The position numbers and the translations under genes are program-made. Source: Limnohabitans sp. 63ED37-2 (GTDB lineage: Bacteria; Pseudomonadota; Gammaproteobacteria; Burkholderiales; Burkholderiaceae_C). From it: a stretch of DNA of 64,000 bases. Positions 52,527 to 61,288 of this stretch are shown piece by piece; the first letter of the stretch is position 1; every line of letters starts with the position of its first letter. The stretch is from positions 2,413,501 to 2,477,500 of the forward strand of contig NZ_CP011774.1 in the NCBI RefSeq assembly GCF_001412535.1. Reading direction: 5' to 3'. Below the pieces are notes generated by a model. It was not told the origin of the DNA and searched no databases. It worked only from the letters and a program-made list of their open reading frames with translations.

Positions 52527-53423
52527 ATGCAGCCCATGCACAAGCTTTCTCCGCGCCAATGGACCCTTCTGGTTTTGCTCACCTTGGTTTGGGGGATCAA
52601 TTGGCCGGTCATGAAACTGGGGGTGACCGGCTTTCCGCCCCTCACCTTCCGCATGATGTGCTTGTGGCTGGGGGTGCCCATTTTGGGCATGGCGCTGGTG
52701 GTCATGAAGGTGCCGTTCCGGATTCCACGCGCCCATTGGCGGGAGCTGCTGGTGCTGGCGGTGTTCAACATGTTCATCTGGCACGCGCTGATCATCGTGG
52801 CAGTGCAGTCACTCTCCAGCGGACGGGCGGCCATTTTGGGTTACACCATGCCGATGTTTTCAGCCCTGCTGGGGGCCTTTGTGTTTGGTGATCAGCTGGC
52901 CAAACGGTCATGGGCTGGGGTGGCTGCGGCCAGCTTGGGGGTGGTCTTGCTGCTCTGGCACGAATTGTCCAACCTGAGTGGCCGACCTGTGGGCGTGTTG
53001 CTGGCCCTGATGGCGGCCAGCACCTGGGCCTTGGGCACGCAGTTGCTGCGCCGCACCCGCATGCCCGTGCCCACCTTGGCCATCTCGTTTTGGATGACGC
53101 TGATGACCGCTGTGGTGATCACCGTGCTGGCCGTGGGCTTGGAACGTGCTCAGTGGGTCAGTCCATCGCCGTCCAACTGGTTTGCCATCGTGTTCAACGC
53201 GGTGCTGGTGTTTGGCTTTGCCCATGCCGCTTGGTTTTATCTGGCCCGCAGTTTGCCGCCCGTGGCCTCCACGCTCAGTGTGATGCTGATCCCAGTGTTG
53301 GGCGTGTTCAGTGGTGCGCTGTGGCTGAACGAGGTATTGCACTGGCAAGATTGGGCGGCCGTGGGCTTGATGAGCGCCTCGATTGCCTTTGTGCTGTGGC
53401 CAGCCTCCAAAAAAGCGACCTGA
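52527..53423 (+). CDS. EamA-family (DMT) transporter
   Basis: A 298-residue inner-membrane protein with ten helices in two EamA repeats (about 10-135 and 150-295). The start LVWGINWPVMKLGV (20-33) and the LSVMLIPVLGVFSGALWLNE block in the second repeat are typical of YdcZ/RhaT-like exporters of amino acids or metabolites. The substrate is open. ATG 52536 is a possible alternative start. It converges on lpxC through a hairpin. Confidence 0.88.
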   Translation: MQPMHKLSPRQWTLLVLLTLVWGINWPVMKLGVTGFPPLTFRMMCLWLGVPILGMALVVMKVPFRIPRAHWRELLVLAVFNMFIWHALIIVAVQSLSSGRAAILGYTMPMFSALLGAFVFGDQLAKRSWAGVAAASLGVVLLLWHELSNLSGRPVGVLLALMAASTWALGTQLLRRTRMPVPTLAISFWMTLMTAVVITVLAVGLERAQWVSPSPSNWFAIVFNAVLVFGFAHAAWFYLARSLPPVASTLSVMLIPVLGVFSGALWLNEVLHWQDWAAVGLMSASIAFVLWPASKKAT

Positions 53424-53437
53424 TCTTTTGACTCACT

Positions 53438-53461
53438 AGCGATCGCTCTTGGGCGATCGCT
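53438..53461. terminator. Hairpin between convergent EamA gene and lpxC
   Basis: AGCGATCGC (53438-53446) and GCGATCGCT (53453-53461) form a 9-bp perfect stem with a six-base loop; each arm contains the self-complementary octamer GCGATCGC. It lies between the two convergent stop codons. Without a T-run it would be a weak terminator, but it can serve both strands. Confidence 0.5.
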
Positions 53462-53468
53462 GACCCGC

Positions 53469-54392
53469 TCACCAGGCCGGTTGCAAAGCCGCAAACCCTT
53501 TGGGGGCCTGACTGGACTTCTCAAAGGTCACGATCTCGTAAGCGTCGGGTTGAGCCAGCAGCGCACGCAACAGCTGGTTGTTCATGGCGTGGCCCGAGCG
53601 AAAGGCGCTGTAGGCGGCCAACAAAGGTTTGCCCACGATGTACAGGTCGCCCATGGCGTCCAGGATTTTGTGTTTGACGAACTCGTCGTCGTAGCGCAGC
53701 CCGTCGGCGTTGAGGACTTTGTAGTCGTCCATCACGATGGCGTTGTCCAAACCACCGCCCAAGGCCAGGCCGTTGGCACGCATCATTTCCACATCTTTGG
53801 TGAAACCGAAGGTACGGGCACGGGCGATATCGCGCGAGTACACGCCCTCTGACATGTCAAACACCACCTGCTGGCCTGTTGAGTCGACGGCGGGATGGCG
53901 GAAGTCGATTTCGAAGCTGAGTTTGTAGCCGTGAAAGGGCTCGAGTTTGGCCCACTTGATGTTGTTGCCCTCGCCTTCACTCACCTGCACGGTTTTGAGC
54001 ACCCGCAAAAAGCGCTTGGGCGCGTTTTGCTCGACGATGCCCGCGCTTTGCAGCAAGAAGACAAACGAAGAGGCCGATCCGTCCAGAATGGGCACTTCTT
54101 CGGCGGTGATGTCGACGTACAGGTTGTCAATGCCCAGCCCGGCGCAGGCCGACATCAAGTGCTCCACGGTGAACACCTTGGCCTGGCCGACCGAAATGGT
54201 CGAGGCCAGTCGGGTGTCGGTCACCGATTCGGCCCGAACGGGGATGTCCACCGGCTCGGGCAAATCGACCCGGCGGAACACGATGCCGGTGTCGGGCGCC
54301 GCAGGGCGCAGGGTCAATTCGACCCGCTGGCCGCTGTGCAAGCCCACGCCAACGGCTTGGGTCAGGGTTTTGAGGGTGCGTTGAGCAAGCAT
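53469..54392 (-). CDS. lpxC: UDP-3-O-acyl-N-acetylglucosamine deacetylase
   Basis: Zinc-dependent deacetylase, the committed step of lipid A synthesis. The 307 residues show the start QRTLKTLTQAVGVGLHSGQ (4-22), the zinc-ligand His in VEHLMSACAGLGIDN (about 75-89) and the second metal site around KHKILDAMGDLY and AFRSGHAMNNQL, with catalytic His-rich loops. It follows ftsZ by 34 bases, the classic end of the division cluster. A hairpin abuts its start codon. Confidence 0.97.
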   Translation of the reverse strand: MLAQRTLKTLTQAVGVGLHSGQRVELTLRPAAPDTGIVFRRVDLPEPVDIPVRAESVTDTRLASTISVGQAKVFTVEHLMSACAGLGIDNLYVDITAEEVPILDGSASSFVFLLQSAGIVEQNAPKRFLRVLKTVQVSEGEGNNIKWAKLEPFHGYKLSFEIDFRHPAVDSTGQQVVFDMSEGVYSRDIARARTFGFTKDVEMMRANGLALGGGLDNAIVMDDYKVLNADGLRYDDEFVKHKILDAMGDLYIVGKPLLAAYSAFRSGHAMNNQLLRALLAQPDAYEIVTFEKSSQAPKGFAALQPAW

Positions 54393-54395
54393 GCA

Positions 54396-54409
54396 CCCAT
54401 TTTAATGGG
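54396..54409 (-). promoter_or_regulatory. Small palindrome just before the lpxC start codon
   Basis: CCCATT-TT-AATGGG is a perfect palindrome lying 4-17 bases before the lpxC ATG. On the minus strand it contains TAAAAT, which is like a -10 box. It occupies the ribosome-binding region, so it might affect lpxC translation; this is inferred. Confidence 0.3.
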
Positions 54410-54426
54410 CGCTGCTTGTCAGCGCA

Positions 54427-55641
54427 TCAGTCGGCTTGTTTGCGCAAGAAAGCCGGGATTTCGATGTCGTCCATGCCCGCATTGGCCATGCCGTCCACAC
54501 GCGCTGCGGCGTGGGTGCGGTTGCTGCGCCAGATGGCGGGGGTGTTCATGCCCGCAGCGCCCAAGGCCGCTGTCGCGCCCATCGGAGAAGCCGCCGCTTC
54601 TTGGCCACCCATCAGGAAGGGAGCGTTGTCGGTGCCGGTGCGCAGCACTTGCAGGGGAGGCGCTGTGCGGCGAGCACCGGCCTTGGTCAAGCCTGTGGCC
54701 ACCACGGTCACGCGGATCTGGTCGCCCAGGCTCTCGTCGTAGGCCGTGCCATAAATGACGTGGGCATCTTCCGAAGCGCAGTCACGGATGGTGTTCATGG
54801 CTTGCTTGGACTCGGAGAGTTTCAATGAACCCTTGGCGGCACTGATCAAGACCAGCACGCCGCGTGCGCCCTTGAGGTCCACGCCTTCGAGCAGTGGGCA
54901 GGCGACGGCTTGCTCGGCTGCAATGCGGGCGCGGTCTGGGCCACTGGCGGCGGCGGTGCCCATCATGGCTTTACCAGGCTCACCCATGACGGTGCGCACG
55001 TCTTCAAAGTCGACGTTCACATGGCCGGGCACGTTGATGATTTCGGCAATACCGCCCACGGCGTTTTTCAGCACGTCGTTGGCGTGCGAGAAAGCCTCGT
55101 CCTGGGTCATGTCGTCGCCACCGGGCAATTCGAGCAATTTCTCGTTCAAGACCACGATCAGCGAGTCCACGTTGGCTTCCAACTCCTTCATGCCTTCGTC
55201 GGCGTTGTCCATGCGGCGCTTGCCTTCAAAGTCGAACGGCTTGGTGACCACGCCCACGGTGAGGATGCCCATGTCTTTGGCGATCTTGGCGATGACCGGT
55301 GCTGCGCCCGTGCCGGTGCCGCCGCCCATACCCGCGGTGATGAACAACATGTGGGCGCCTTCGATGGCTGCGCGGATGTCGGCCTCAGCGGCTTCAGCGG
55401 CTTCGCGGCCCTTGTCTGGCTTGCTGCCAGCGCCCAGACCCGTTTGACCCAGTTGCACAAAGCGGTGGGCCGCACTGCGGGCCAGGGCTTGTGCATCGGT
55501 GTTCGCGCAGATGAATTCAACGCCTTGAACCTGACGCTCGATCATGTGCTCCACCGCATTGCCGCCGCCACCGCCCACACCGATCACTTTGATCTGGGTG
55601 CCTTGGTTGAATTCCTCTGTCTGGATCATTTCGATGGTCAT
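54427..55641 (-). CDS. ftsZ: Cell division GTPase FtsZ
   Basis: Tubulin-like GTPase that forms the cytokinetic Z ring. The 404 residues have GVGGGGGNAV (21-30), the GTP signature GGGTGTGAAP (106-115) and a Gly/Ala-rich linker. The conserved C-terminal peptide near DDIEIPAFLRKQ binds FtsA and ZipA. AGGAGA precedes ATG 55641. It is separated from ftsA by 135 bases, which leaves room for a promoter. Confidence 0.99.
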   Translation of the reverse strand: MTIEMIQTEEFNQGTQIKVIGVGGGGGNAVEHMIERQVQGVEFICANTDAQALARSAAHRFVQLGQTGLGAGSKPDKGREAAEAAEADIRAAIEGAHMLFITAGMGGGTGTGAAPVIAKIAKDMGILTVGVVTKPFDFEGKRRMDNADEGMKELEANVDSLIVVLNEKLLELPGGDDMTQDEAFSHANDVLKNAVGGIAEIINVPGHVNVDFEDVRTVMGEPGKAMMGTAAASGPDRARIAAEQAVACPLLEGVDLKGARGVLVLISAAKGSLKLSESKQAMNTIRDCASEDAHVIYGTAYDESLGDQIRVTVVATGLTKAGARRTAPPLQVLRTGTDNAPFLMGGQEAAASPMGATAALGAAGMNTPAIWRSNRTHAAARVDGMANAGMDDIEIPAFLRKQAD

Positions 55642-55776
55642 GTTACTTCTCCTAAATGGTTTGCAGTTGCCTGAAAGTTTTCTGAATTTTTGGGTGTATT
55701 TGAATGATTTTTCAACATCGTAACGGCCTTAAGAGGGGTGGGCTGCTTCTGGCTTGAAAAATATGGGTCCAGTTCA

Positions 55777-57006
55777 TCAAAAGTTCCCCACAATGAAGTC
55801 TTTGAAGCGGCCAAAGGCGTTGTTCACAGAGCTTTTCTTTTGGGTCACTTTGTAGCCGCGCAAGCGGGCCAAGCGGGCCTCTTCCAGCAAACCCATCACG
55901 GTCGCTGCACGGGGCTGGCTGACCATGTCGGCCAAGCCTCCGGAATACTTGGGCAAGCCCCGACGCACGGGCTTGAGGAAAATGTCTTCGCCCAATTCGA
56001 TCATGCCCGGCATCACCGCGCTACCGCCCGTGAGCACGATGCCCGAGGACAGCACTTCTTCGTAACCCGATTCACGGATGACCTGGTGCACCAGGGAGAA
56101 AATCTCTTCGATGCGCGGCTCGATCACGCCAGCCAAGGCCTGGCGGCTGAGCATGCGCGGACCCCGGTCACCCAAGCCGGGCACTTCCACCTGGGCATCG
56201 GGATCGGCGAGCAGCTGTTTGGCGTAACCGCTCTCGACCTTGATGTCTTCAGCATCTTTGGTGGGCGTGCGCAAGGCCATGGCAATGTCGCTGGTGATCA
56301 GGTCACCGGCAATCGGGATGACGGCGGTGTGGCGGATGGAGCCGTTGGCAAAAATCGCCACATCGGTGGTGCCCGCGCCGATGTCCACACACACCACACC
56401 CAGTTCACGCTCGTCTTCGGACAACACGGCCAGGCTCGACGACTGGGGGTTGAGCAACAACTGGTCGACTTCCAGACCACAGCGGCGCACACACTTGATG
56501 ATGTTTTCTGCGGCGCTTTGGGCGCCTGTGACGATGTGCACCTTGGCTTCCAGGCGCATGCCGCTCATGCCAATCGGCTCCTTGACTTCCTGGCTGTCGA
56601 TCACGAATTCCTGAGGGGCAACCAACAACAAGCGCTGGTCGCTGGAGATGTTGATGGCCCGGGCCGTCTCCATCACACGGGCCAGATCGGCCTGGGTGAC
56701 TTCCTTGTCCTTGATGGCCACCATGCCGCTGGAGTTGATACCGCGGATATGGCTGCCCGTGATACCCACGTTCACACGGGTGATCTTGCAATCGGCCATC
56801 AGCTCGGCCTCTTTGAGCGCCTGCTGGATGCTTTGCACGGTGGCATCGATGTTGACCACCACACCACGCTTGAGCCCGTTGCCAGGCGCAATGCCCAGCC
56901 CGGCAATCTTGAGCTGACCGTCGGGCATCACCTCGGCCACCACAGCCATGACTTTGGACGTTCCGATGTCCAAGCCCACCACCAGATCTTTGTACTCTTT
57001 TGCCAT
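55777..57006 (-). CDS. ftsA: Cell division protein FtsA
   Basis: Actin-like ATPase that anchors FtsZ to the membrane. The 409 residues begin AKEYKDLVVGLDIGTSKV (2-19) and contain the 1C domain, ATP motifs (VDIGAGTTDVAIF, VLTGGSAVMPG) and the C-terminal amphipathic helix RFKDFIVGNF that binds the membrane. An in-frame GTG lies 9 bases upstream; ATG 57006 is preferred. It follows ftsQ by 40 bases. Confidence 0.98.
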   Translation of the reverse strand: MAKEYKDLVVGLDIGTSKVMAVVAEVMPDGQLKIAGLGIAPGNGLKRGVVVNIDATVQSIQQALKEAELMADCKITRVNVGITGSHIRGINSSGMVAIKDKEVTQADLARVMETARAINISSDQRLLLVAPQEFVIDSQEVKEPIGMSGMRLEAKVHIVTGAQSAAENIIKCVRRCGLEVDQLLLNPQSSSLAVLSEDERELGVVCVDIGAGTTDVAIFANGSIRHTAVIPIAGDLITSDIAMALRTPTKDAEDIKVESGYAKQLLADPDAQVEVPGLGDRGPRMLSRQALAGVIEPRIEEIFSLVHQVIRESGYEEVLSSGIVLTGGSAVMPGMIELGEDIFLKPVRRGLPKYSGGLADMVSQPRAATVMGLLEEARLARLRGYKVTQKKSSVNNAFGRFKDFIVGNF

Positions 57007-57046
57007 TTCAACCACCGTTTCCGTTTAATTCGTCTGCCTTGATCGC

Positions 57047-57835
57047 TCAAGGCTTTTTCTTGTTGTCTGCGTCCACCGTGCTCACGCCGTGCAAGCGCAA
57101 GGCATAGCCATCCTTGTGGCGCAAATCCGCGCCTGCCAAAGCCGATGCGCCCCGTTCATAACGGGATGTCACCTGCTTCAACGTTGTCAAAAACACATCC
57201 AAACGTGCCAATATTTCTGCGCGGCTGCCGCGTCCCAGTTCAATCTGAGCACCGTGTTGGGTTTGCACCCGCCAGCTGCCTCGGGGGGTCAGCTCCAGCC
57301 ATTCGATCTCCATGTCCAGCGCTTGAAAACGCGGGTTCAAGGCCATGTACATCCCCGCCACGGCTTGCGACTCGGCCACAGGCCCCTTCATGCGGGGCAA
57401 GCGCTCTGCATCGGCATCGTCCAAACTGGCCTCAAACACTTGGCCTTGTTCGTTGATCATGGTCCCGGCGTCTTCGGCACCCCACATCGCCATGGGCTTG
57501 TGCTCCAACAAGACGGCCCGCAAACGGTTCGGGAAATCCCGGTGCACCACAGCGACCCGCACCCAAGGCACCGACTCAAAGGTCTGCCGGGCTTGGGCCA
57601 GATCGATGGTGAAGAAATTGCCTTCCAACTTGGGCAAAACATGCGTGCGGAAGGCAAATGCGTTGTTGCGATGGACCTCGCCTTGCACCGTGATCGTCTG
57701 CAGGGCAAAGTTGGGATGACGGATCAACCACCAAGCCCCGCTGCCCAAGGCCAGCAACACAAACACCAGCACCAGCAAAGCGGTGGCCATGTTCATGAGC
57801 CGAACATCGGTGGGCAAGGGGATGGCTTTTTTCAC
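57047..57835 (-). CDS. ftsQ: Cell division protein FtsQ
   Basis: Bitopic divisome protein linking early and late division proteins. The 262 residues have a short cytosolic N terminus, one transmembrane helix (about 16-36), the POTRA domain (about 43-110, LQTITVQGEVHRNNA) and a beta-rich C-terminal part. The start is GTG 57835, with GGGAG seven bases before it; its GTGA overlaps the ddl stop. No ATG start with a good site is closer. Confidence 0.95.
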   Translation of the reverse strand: MKKAIPLPTDVRLMNMATALLVLVFVLLALGSGAWWLIRHPNFALQTITVQGEVHRNNAFAFRTHVLPKLEGNFFTIDLAQARQTFESVPWVRVAVVHRDFPNRLRAVLLEHKPMAMWGAEDAGTMINEQGQVFEASLDDADAERLPRMKGPVAESQAVAGMYMALNPRFQALDMEIEWLELTPRGSWRVQTQHGAQIELGRGSRAEILARLDVFLTTLKQVTSRYERGASALAGADLRHKDGYALRLHGVSTVDADNKKKP

Positions 57836-58806
57836 GCAGCAACTCCCTGGTAGTCCAATTGGGCCGAGGCCAGCAAATGGCAGCACAGCGCTTCATACGA
57901 CATGCCTTCGGACGCAGCCGACATGGGCACCAGCGAATGCCCGGTCATGCCGGGGGAGGTGTTGATCTCCAACAAATAAGGCTGGCGGGTTTTGCCATCG
58001 ATCATCACGTCGATGCGGCCCCAACCCCTGCAACCCAATGTCTGGTAAGCCCGGCGCACCAAGGCTTGAATGTCTGCCTCCTCCTGAGCAGGCAAACCGC
58101 AGGGCACGAGGTACTGTGTGTCGTCGGTGAAGTATTTGTTTTGGTAGTCGTAATTGCCTTCGGGGGCCACGATACGGATCACGGGCAAGGCGCGGGCTTC
58201 GTCGCCTGCGCCCAGCACCGGGCAGGTGACTTCGTCACCCACAATGCACTGCTCGCACAGGATGTCGTGGTCACAAGCGGCCGCAGCGTGCAATGCGGTG
58301 TGCACGTCTTCGGCCCGCAGCACCTTGCTCACACCAATGGAGGAGCCTTCGCGTGCAGGCTTGACGATCAGGGGCAAGCCCAGCGCCTGGATGAGCTCGT
58401 CTGCCGACAAGCTGTCGATTTGTGCAGGCTGCACCAGCACTTGGCGCGGCACTGGCAAACCCTCGGCCTGCCAGACGCGTTTGGTCATGACCTTGTCCAT
58501 GGCGATACTGGACGCCATCACACCCGATCCGGTGTACGGTATGCCCATCAACTCCAGGGCGCCTTGCACCGTGCCGTCTTCGCCAAAGCGGCCATGCAAG
58601 GCAATGAAGCAGCGCTGGAATCCATCTTTCTGAAGCTCGCTCAGATGGCGCTCTGCCGGATCAAAGGCGTGGGCATCCACCCCTGCGGCCAACAAGGCTT
58701 GGAGCACACCACGGCCCGACATGAGGGAGACCTCGCGCTCGGCCGAGCGCCCCCCCATCAGCACAGCGACTTTGCCCATCTGGGCCATGGAAGTGTTGGG
58801 CTTCAT
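57832..58806 (-). CDS. ddl: D-alanine--D-alanine ligase
   Basis: Joins two D-alanines with ATP to make the peptidoglycan stem dipeptide. The 324-residue ATP-grasp protein has VAVLMGGRSAEREVSLMSG (about 13-31), the ALHGRFGEDGTVQG block (about 68-81), and the catalytic EINTSPGMTGHSLVP near the end. ATG 58806 overlaps the murC stop as ATGA, and its own stop overlaps the ftsQ GTG. Confidence 0.97.
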   Translation of the reverse strand: MKPNTSMAQMGKVAVLMGGRSAEREVSLMSGRGVLQALLAAGVDAHAFDPAERHLSELQKDGFQRCFIALHGRFGEDGTVQGALELMGIPYTGSGVMASSIAMDKVMTKRVWQAEGLPVPRQVLVQPAQIDSLSADELIQALGLPLIVKPAREGSSIGVSKVLRAEDVHTALHAAAACDHDILCEQCIVGDEVTCPVLGAGDEARALPVIRIVAPEGNYDYQNKYFTDDTQYLVPCGLPAQEEADIQALVRRAYQTLGCRGWGRIDVMIDGKTRQPYLLEINTSPGMTGHSLVPMSAASEGMSYEALCCHLLASAQLDYQGVAA

Positions 58807-60227
58807 GCGCTCACCTCTTGGGCCTTGGCGGCCAAGGCCACCACCTGCGCTGGGGTGCCACCAATGGAGCCTGCACCCATACAAATGAGCACATCGCCAT
58901 CACGCGCATTGCGCATCACGGCTTGGGGCATGTCGGCAATCTGATCCACAAACACGGGCTCGACCTTGCCCGCCACGCGCAGGGCGCGGGCCAATGAGCG
59001 ACCGTCTGCAGCCACGATGGGCGCTTCGCCTGCGGCGTAGACCTCGGACAACAAGACGCTGTCGCAACCTTGGCCAATGACTTTGACAAAGTCTTCAAAA
59101 CAATCACGCGTGCGGCTGTAGCGGTGCGGCTGGAACGCCAACACCAGGCGGCGGCCAGGGAATGCACCACGGGCTGCGGCCAGCGTGGCCGCCATCTCGA
59201 CCGGGTGGTGACCGTAATCGTCGATGACGGTGAAGCGGCCTTGGCCATCGGCCGTGGGCACATCGCCATAACGCTGAAAGCGTCTGCCCACGCCCTTGAA
59301 CTGGGCCAAAGCGCGTTGCACAGCGGCATCATCCACACCCAACTCAACAGCCACCGAAATGGCCGCCAAAGCGTTGAGCACGTTGTGAACACCCGGCAAA
59401 TTCAACACGATGGGCATGTCGGGCAGTGTCACCCCATTGCGCCTTTGCACTGTGAAATGCATCTGCCCGTTTTGAGCCTGCACGTCCACCGCACGCACCT
59501 GGGCGCCTTCGTTCAAACCATAGGTGGTCACAGGGCGGGCGATGTCGTCCACGATCGACTGCACACCGGGGTCGTCCGAGCAGACGATGGCCGTACCGTA
59601 AAAAGGCATGCGGTGCAAGAACTCCACAAACGCGGCTTTGAGCTTGGCCAGGTCGTGGCCATAGGTTTCCATGTGGTCCGCGTCGATGTTGGTCACCACC
59701 GCCATCACGGGCAAGAGGTTCAAAAACGAAGCGTCCGACTCGTCGGCTTCCACCACGATGTAGTCGCCCGTGCCCAGCTTGGCATTGGCGCCTGCGCTGT
59801 TTAGGCGGCCACCTATCACAAAGGTGGGGTCCAGTCCAGCCTCGGCCAGCACGCTGGCCACCAGGCTGGTGGTGGTGGTTTTTCCGTGTGTGCCGGCAAT
59901 GGCCACGCCCTGCTTCATGCGCATGAGCTCGGCCAGCATCACAGCCCGCGGCACGATGGGGATGTGACGCGCCCTCGCGCCCAACACCTCGGGGTTGTCG
60001 GCTTTCACGGCGGTTGATGTCACCACGGCATCGGCGTCTTGGACATTGCCTGCACTGTGGCCGACATGGGTCTGGATGCCCAAGGCCGTCAAACGCTGCA
60101 GCGTGGCGCTGTCGGACAAATCGGAGCCGGAGATCTGATACCCCAGATTGAGCAAGACTTCGGCAATGCCGCTCATGCCCGAGCCACCGACACCGATGAA
60201 ATGAATTTTTCGGATGGCGTGTTTCAT
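58803..60227 (-). CDS. murC: UDP-N-acetylmuramate--L-alanine ligase
   Basis: Adds L-alanine to UDP-MurNAc, the first amino acid of the stem peptide. The 474 residues start with the IHFIGVGGSGMSGIAEVL loop (8-25), hold the ATP P-loop GTHGKTTTTS (about 114-123) and the DDYGHHP active-site motif (about 337-343). ATG 60227 overlaps the murG stop (ATGA). Confidence 0.98.
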   Translation of the reverse strand: MKHAIRKIHFIGVGGSGMSGIAEVLLNLGYQISGSDLSDSATLQRLTALGIQTHVGHSAGNVQDADAVVTSTAVKADNPEVLGARARHIPIVPRAVMLAELMRMKQGVAIAGTHGKTTTTSLVASVLAEAGLDPTFVIGGRLNSAGANAKLGTGDYIVVEADESDASFLNLLPVMAVVTNIDADHMETYGHDLAKLKAAFVEFLHRMPFYGTAIVCSDDPGVQSIVDDIARPVTTYGLNEGAQVRAVDVQAQNGQMHFTVQRRNGVTLPDMPIVLNLPGVHNVLNALAAISVAVELGVDDAAVQRALAQFKGVGRRFQRYGDVPTADGQGRFTVIDDYGHHPVEMAATLAAARGAFPGRRLVLAFQPHRYSRTRDCFEDFVKVIGQGCDSVLLSEVYAAGEAPIVAADGRSLARALRVAGKVEPVFVDQIADMPQAVMRNARDGDVLICMGAGSIGGTPAQVVALAAKAQEVSA

Positions 60228-61288
60228 GCCGCCAACTCCTCACAAGCCATCACAACCTCCCTGGTCGCATTTGTTTTTTTCTGTGCGTGGGCTTTTTGCG
60301 CCACGTCTTGTAATGTGTCGCGGCTCAAGGCCGTCAGGCGCTCGGCCAGGTTTTGTGCCGTCAACTCGGCCTGCGGCACCAGCCAGCCGCCACCCGAGGC
60401 CACCAAGAACTGCGCATTGGTGGTCTGGTGGTCGTCAACCGCAAATGGGAAGGGCACGAACAAGGCGGCCACACCCACCGCGGCCAACTCGGTCACGGTG
60501 CTGGCGCCAGCGCGGCAGATCACCAGATCGGCCTGCGCAAAGGCGCTGGCCGTGTCGTCGATGAAGGGGGTCAATTCGGCTTGGACGCCTGCAGCTTCGT
60601 AGTTGGCCCGCAGCGCGTCAATTTGTTTGGCGCCGCTTTGGTGAATCACCGTTGGGCGCGAGGCCAGCGGCATCAAGGCCAAGGCCTGCGGCACGATGTC
60701 ATTCAAGGCCTTGGCCCCCAAGCTGCCGCCCACCACCAGCACCCGCAAGGGGCCGCTGCGCCCGGCAAAGCGTTCGGCGGGTGCAGCCTGCTGGGTGAAA
60801 GCCTGGCGCAGCGGATTGCCCACCCATTGGCCGGTTTTGAATACGCCGGGGAAGGCGGTGAAAACACGGTCGGCCAATTGCGCCAGCACCTTGTTGGCCA
60901 GGCCCGCCACCGAGTTTTGCTCGTGCAGCACCAGAGGCTTGCCCCACAGACTGGCCATCATGCCGCCCGGGAAGGTGATGTAGCCGCCCAGGCCCAGCAC
61001 CACATCGGGTTGGACCCGGCGCACAACCTGCAGGCTTTGCCAAAAAGCACGCAGCAGCTTGAGTGGCAAGAAGGCCAGTGTGGCCAAGCCTTTGCCGCGC
61101 ACACCACCAAAGTCCACCGCTTCAAAGGTGAAACCACGCGGCGGAACCAGCTGGCTTTCCATGCTGTTGGGTGCGCCCAACCAGTGCACGCGCCAACCGG
61201 CTTCACGCAAGGCCTCGGCCACAGCCAGGCCCGGGAAGATGTGCCCCCCGGTGCCACCCGCCATGACCAGTGCGCATTTTTGTGTCAT
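60224..61288 (-). CDS. murG: Undecaprenyl-PP-MurNAc-pentapeptide GlcNAc transferase
   Basis: Makes lipid II from lipid I at the inner membrane. The 354-residue GT-B glycosyltransferase begins with MAGGTGGHIFPGLA (9-22), has LHEQNSVAGLAN in the N-terminal domain, VVGGSLGAKALN at the domain boundary and the UDP-GlcNAc site ICRAGASTVTELAAVG. ATG 61288 overlaps the ftsW stop; the frame upstream is spurious. Confidence 0.98.
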   Translation of the reverse strand: MTQKCALVMAGGTGGHIFPGLAVAEALREAGWRVHWLGAPNSMESQLVPPRGFTFEAVDFGGVRGKGLATLAFLPLKLLRAFWQSLQVVRRVQPDVVLGLGGYITFPGGMMASLWGKPLVLHEQNSVAGLANKVLAQLADRVFTAFPGVFKTGQWVGNPLRQAFTQQAAPAERFAGRSGPLRVLVVGGSLGAKALNDIVPQALALMPLASRPTVIHQSGAKQIDALRANYEAAGVQAELTPFIDDTASAFAQADLVICRAGASTVTELAAVGVAALFVPFPFAVDDHQTTNAQFLVASGGGWLVPQAELTAQNLAERLTALSRDTLQDVAQKAHAQKKTNATREVVMACEELAA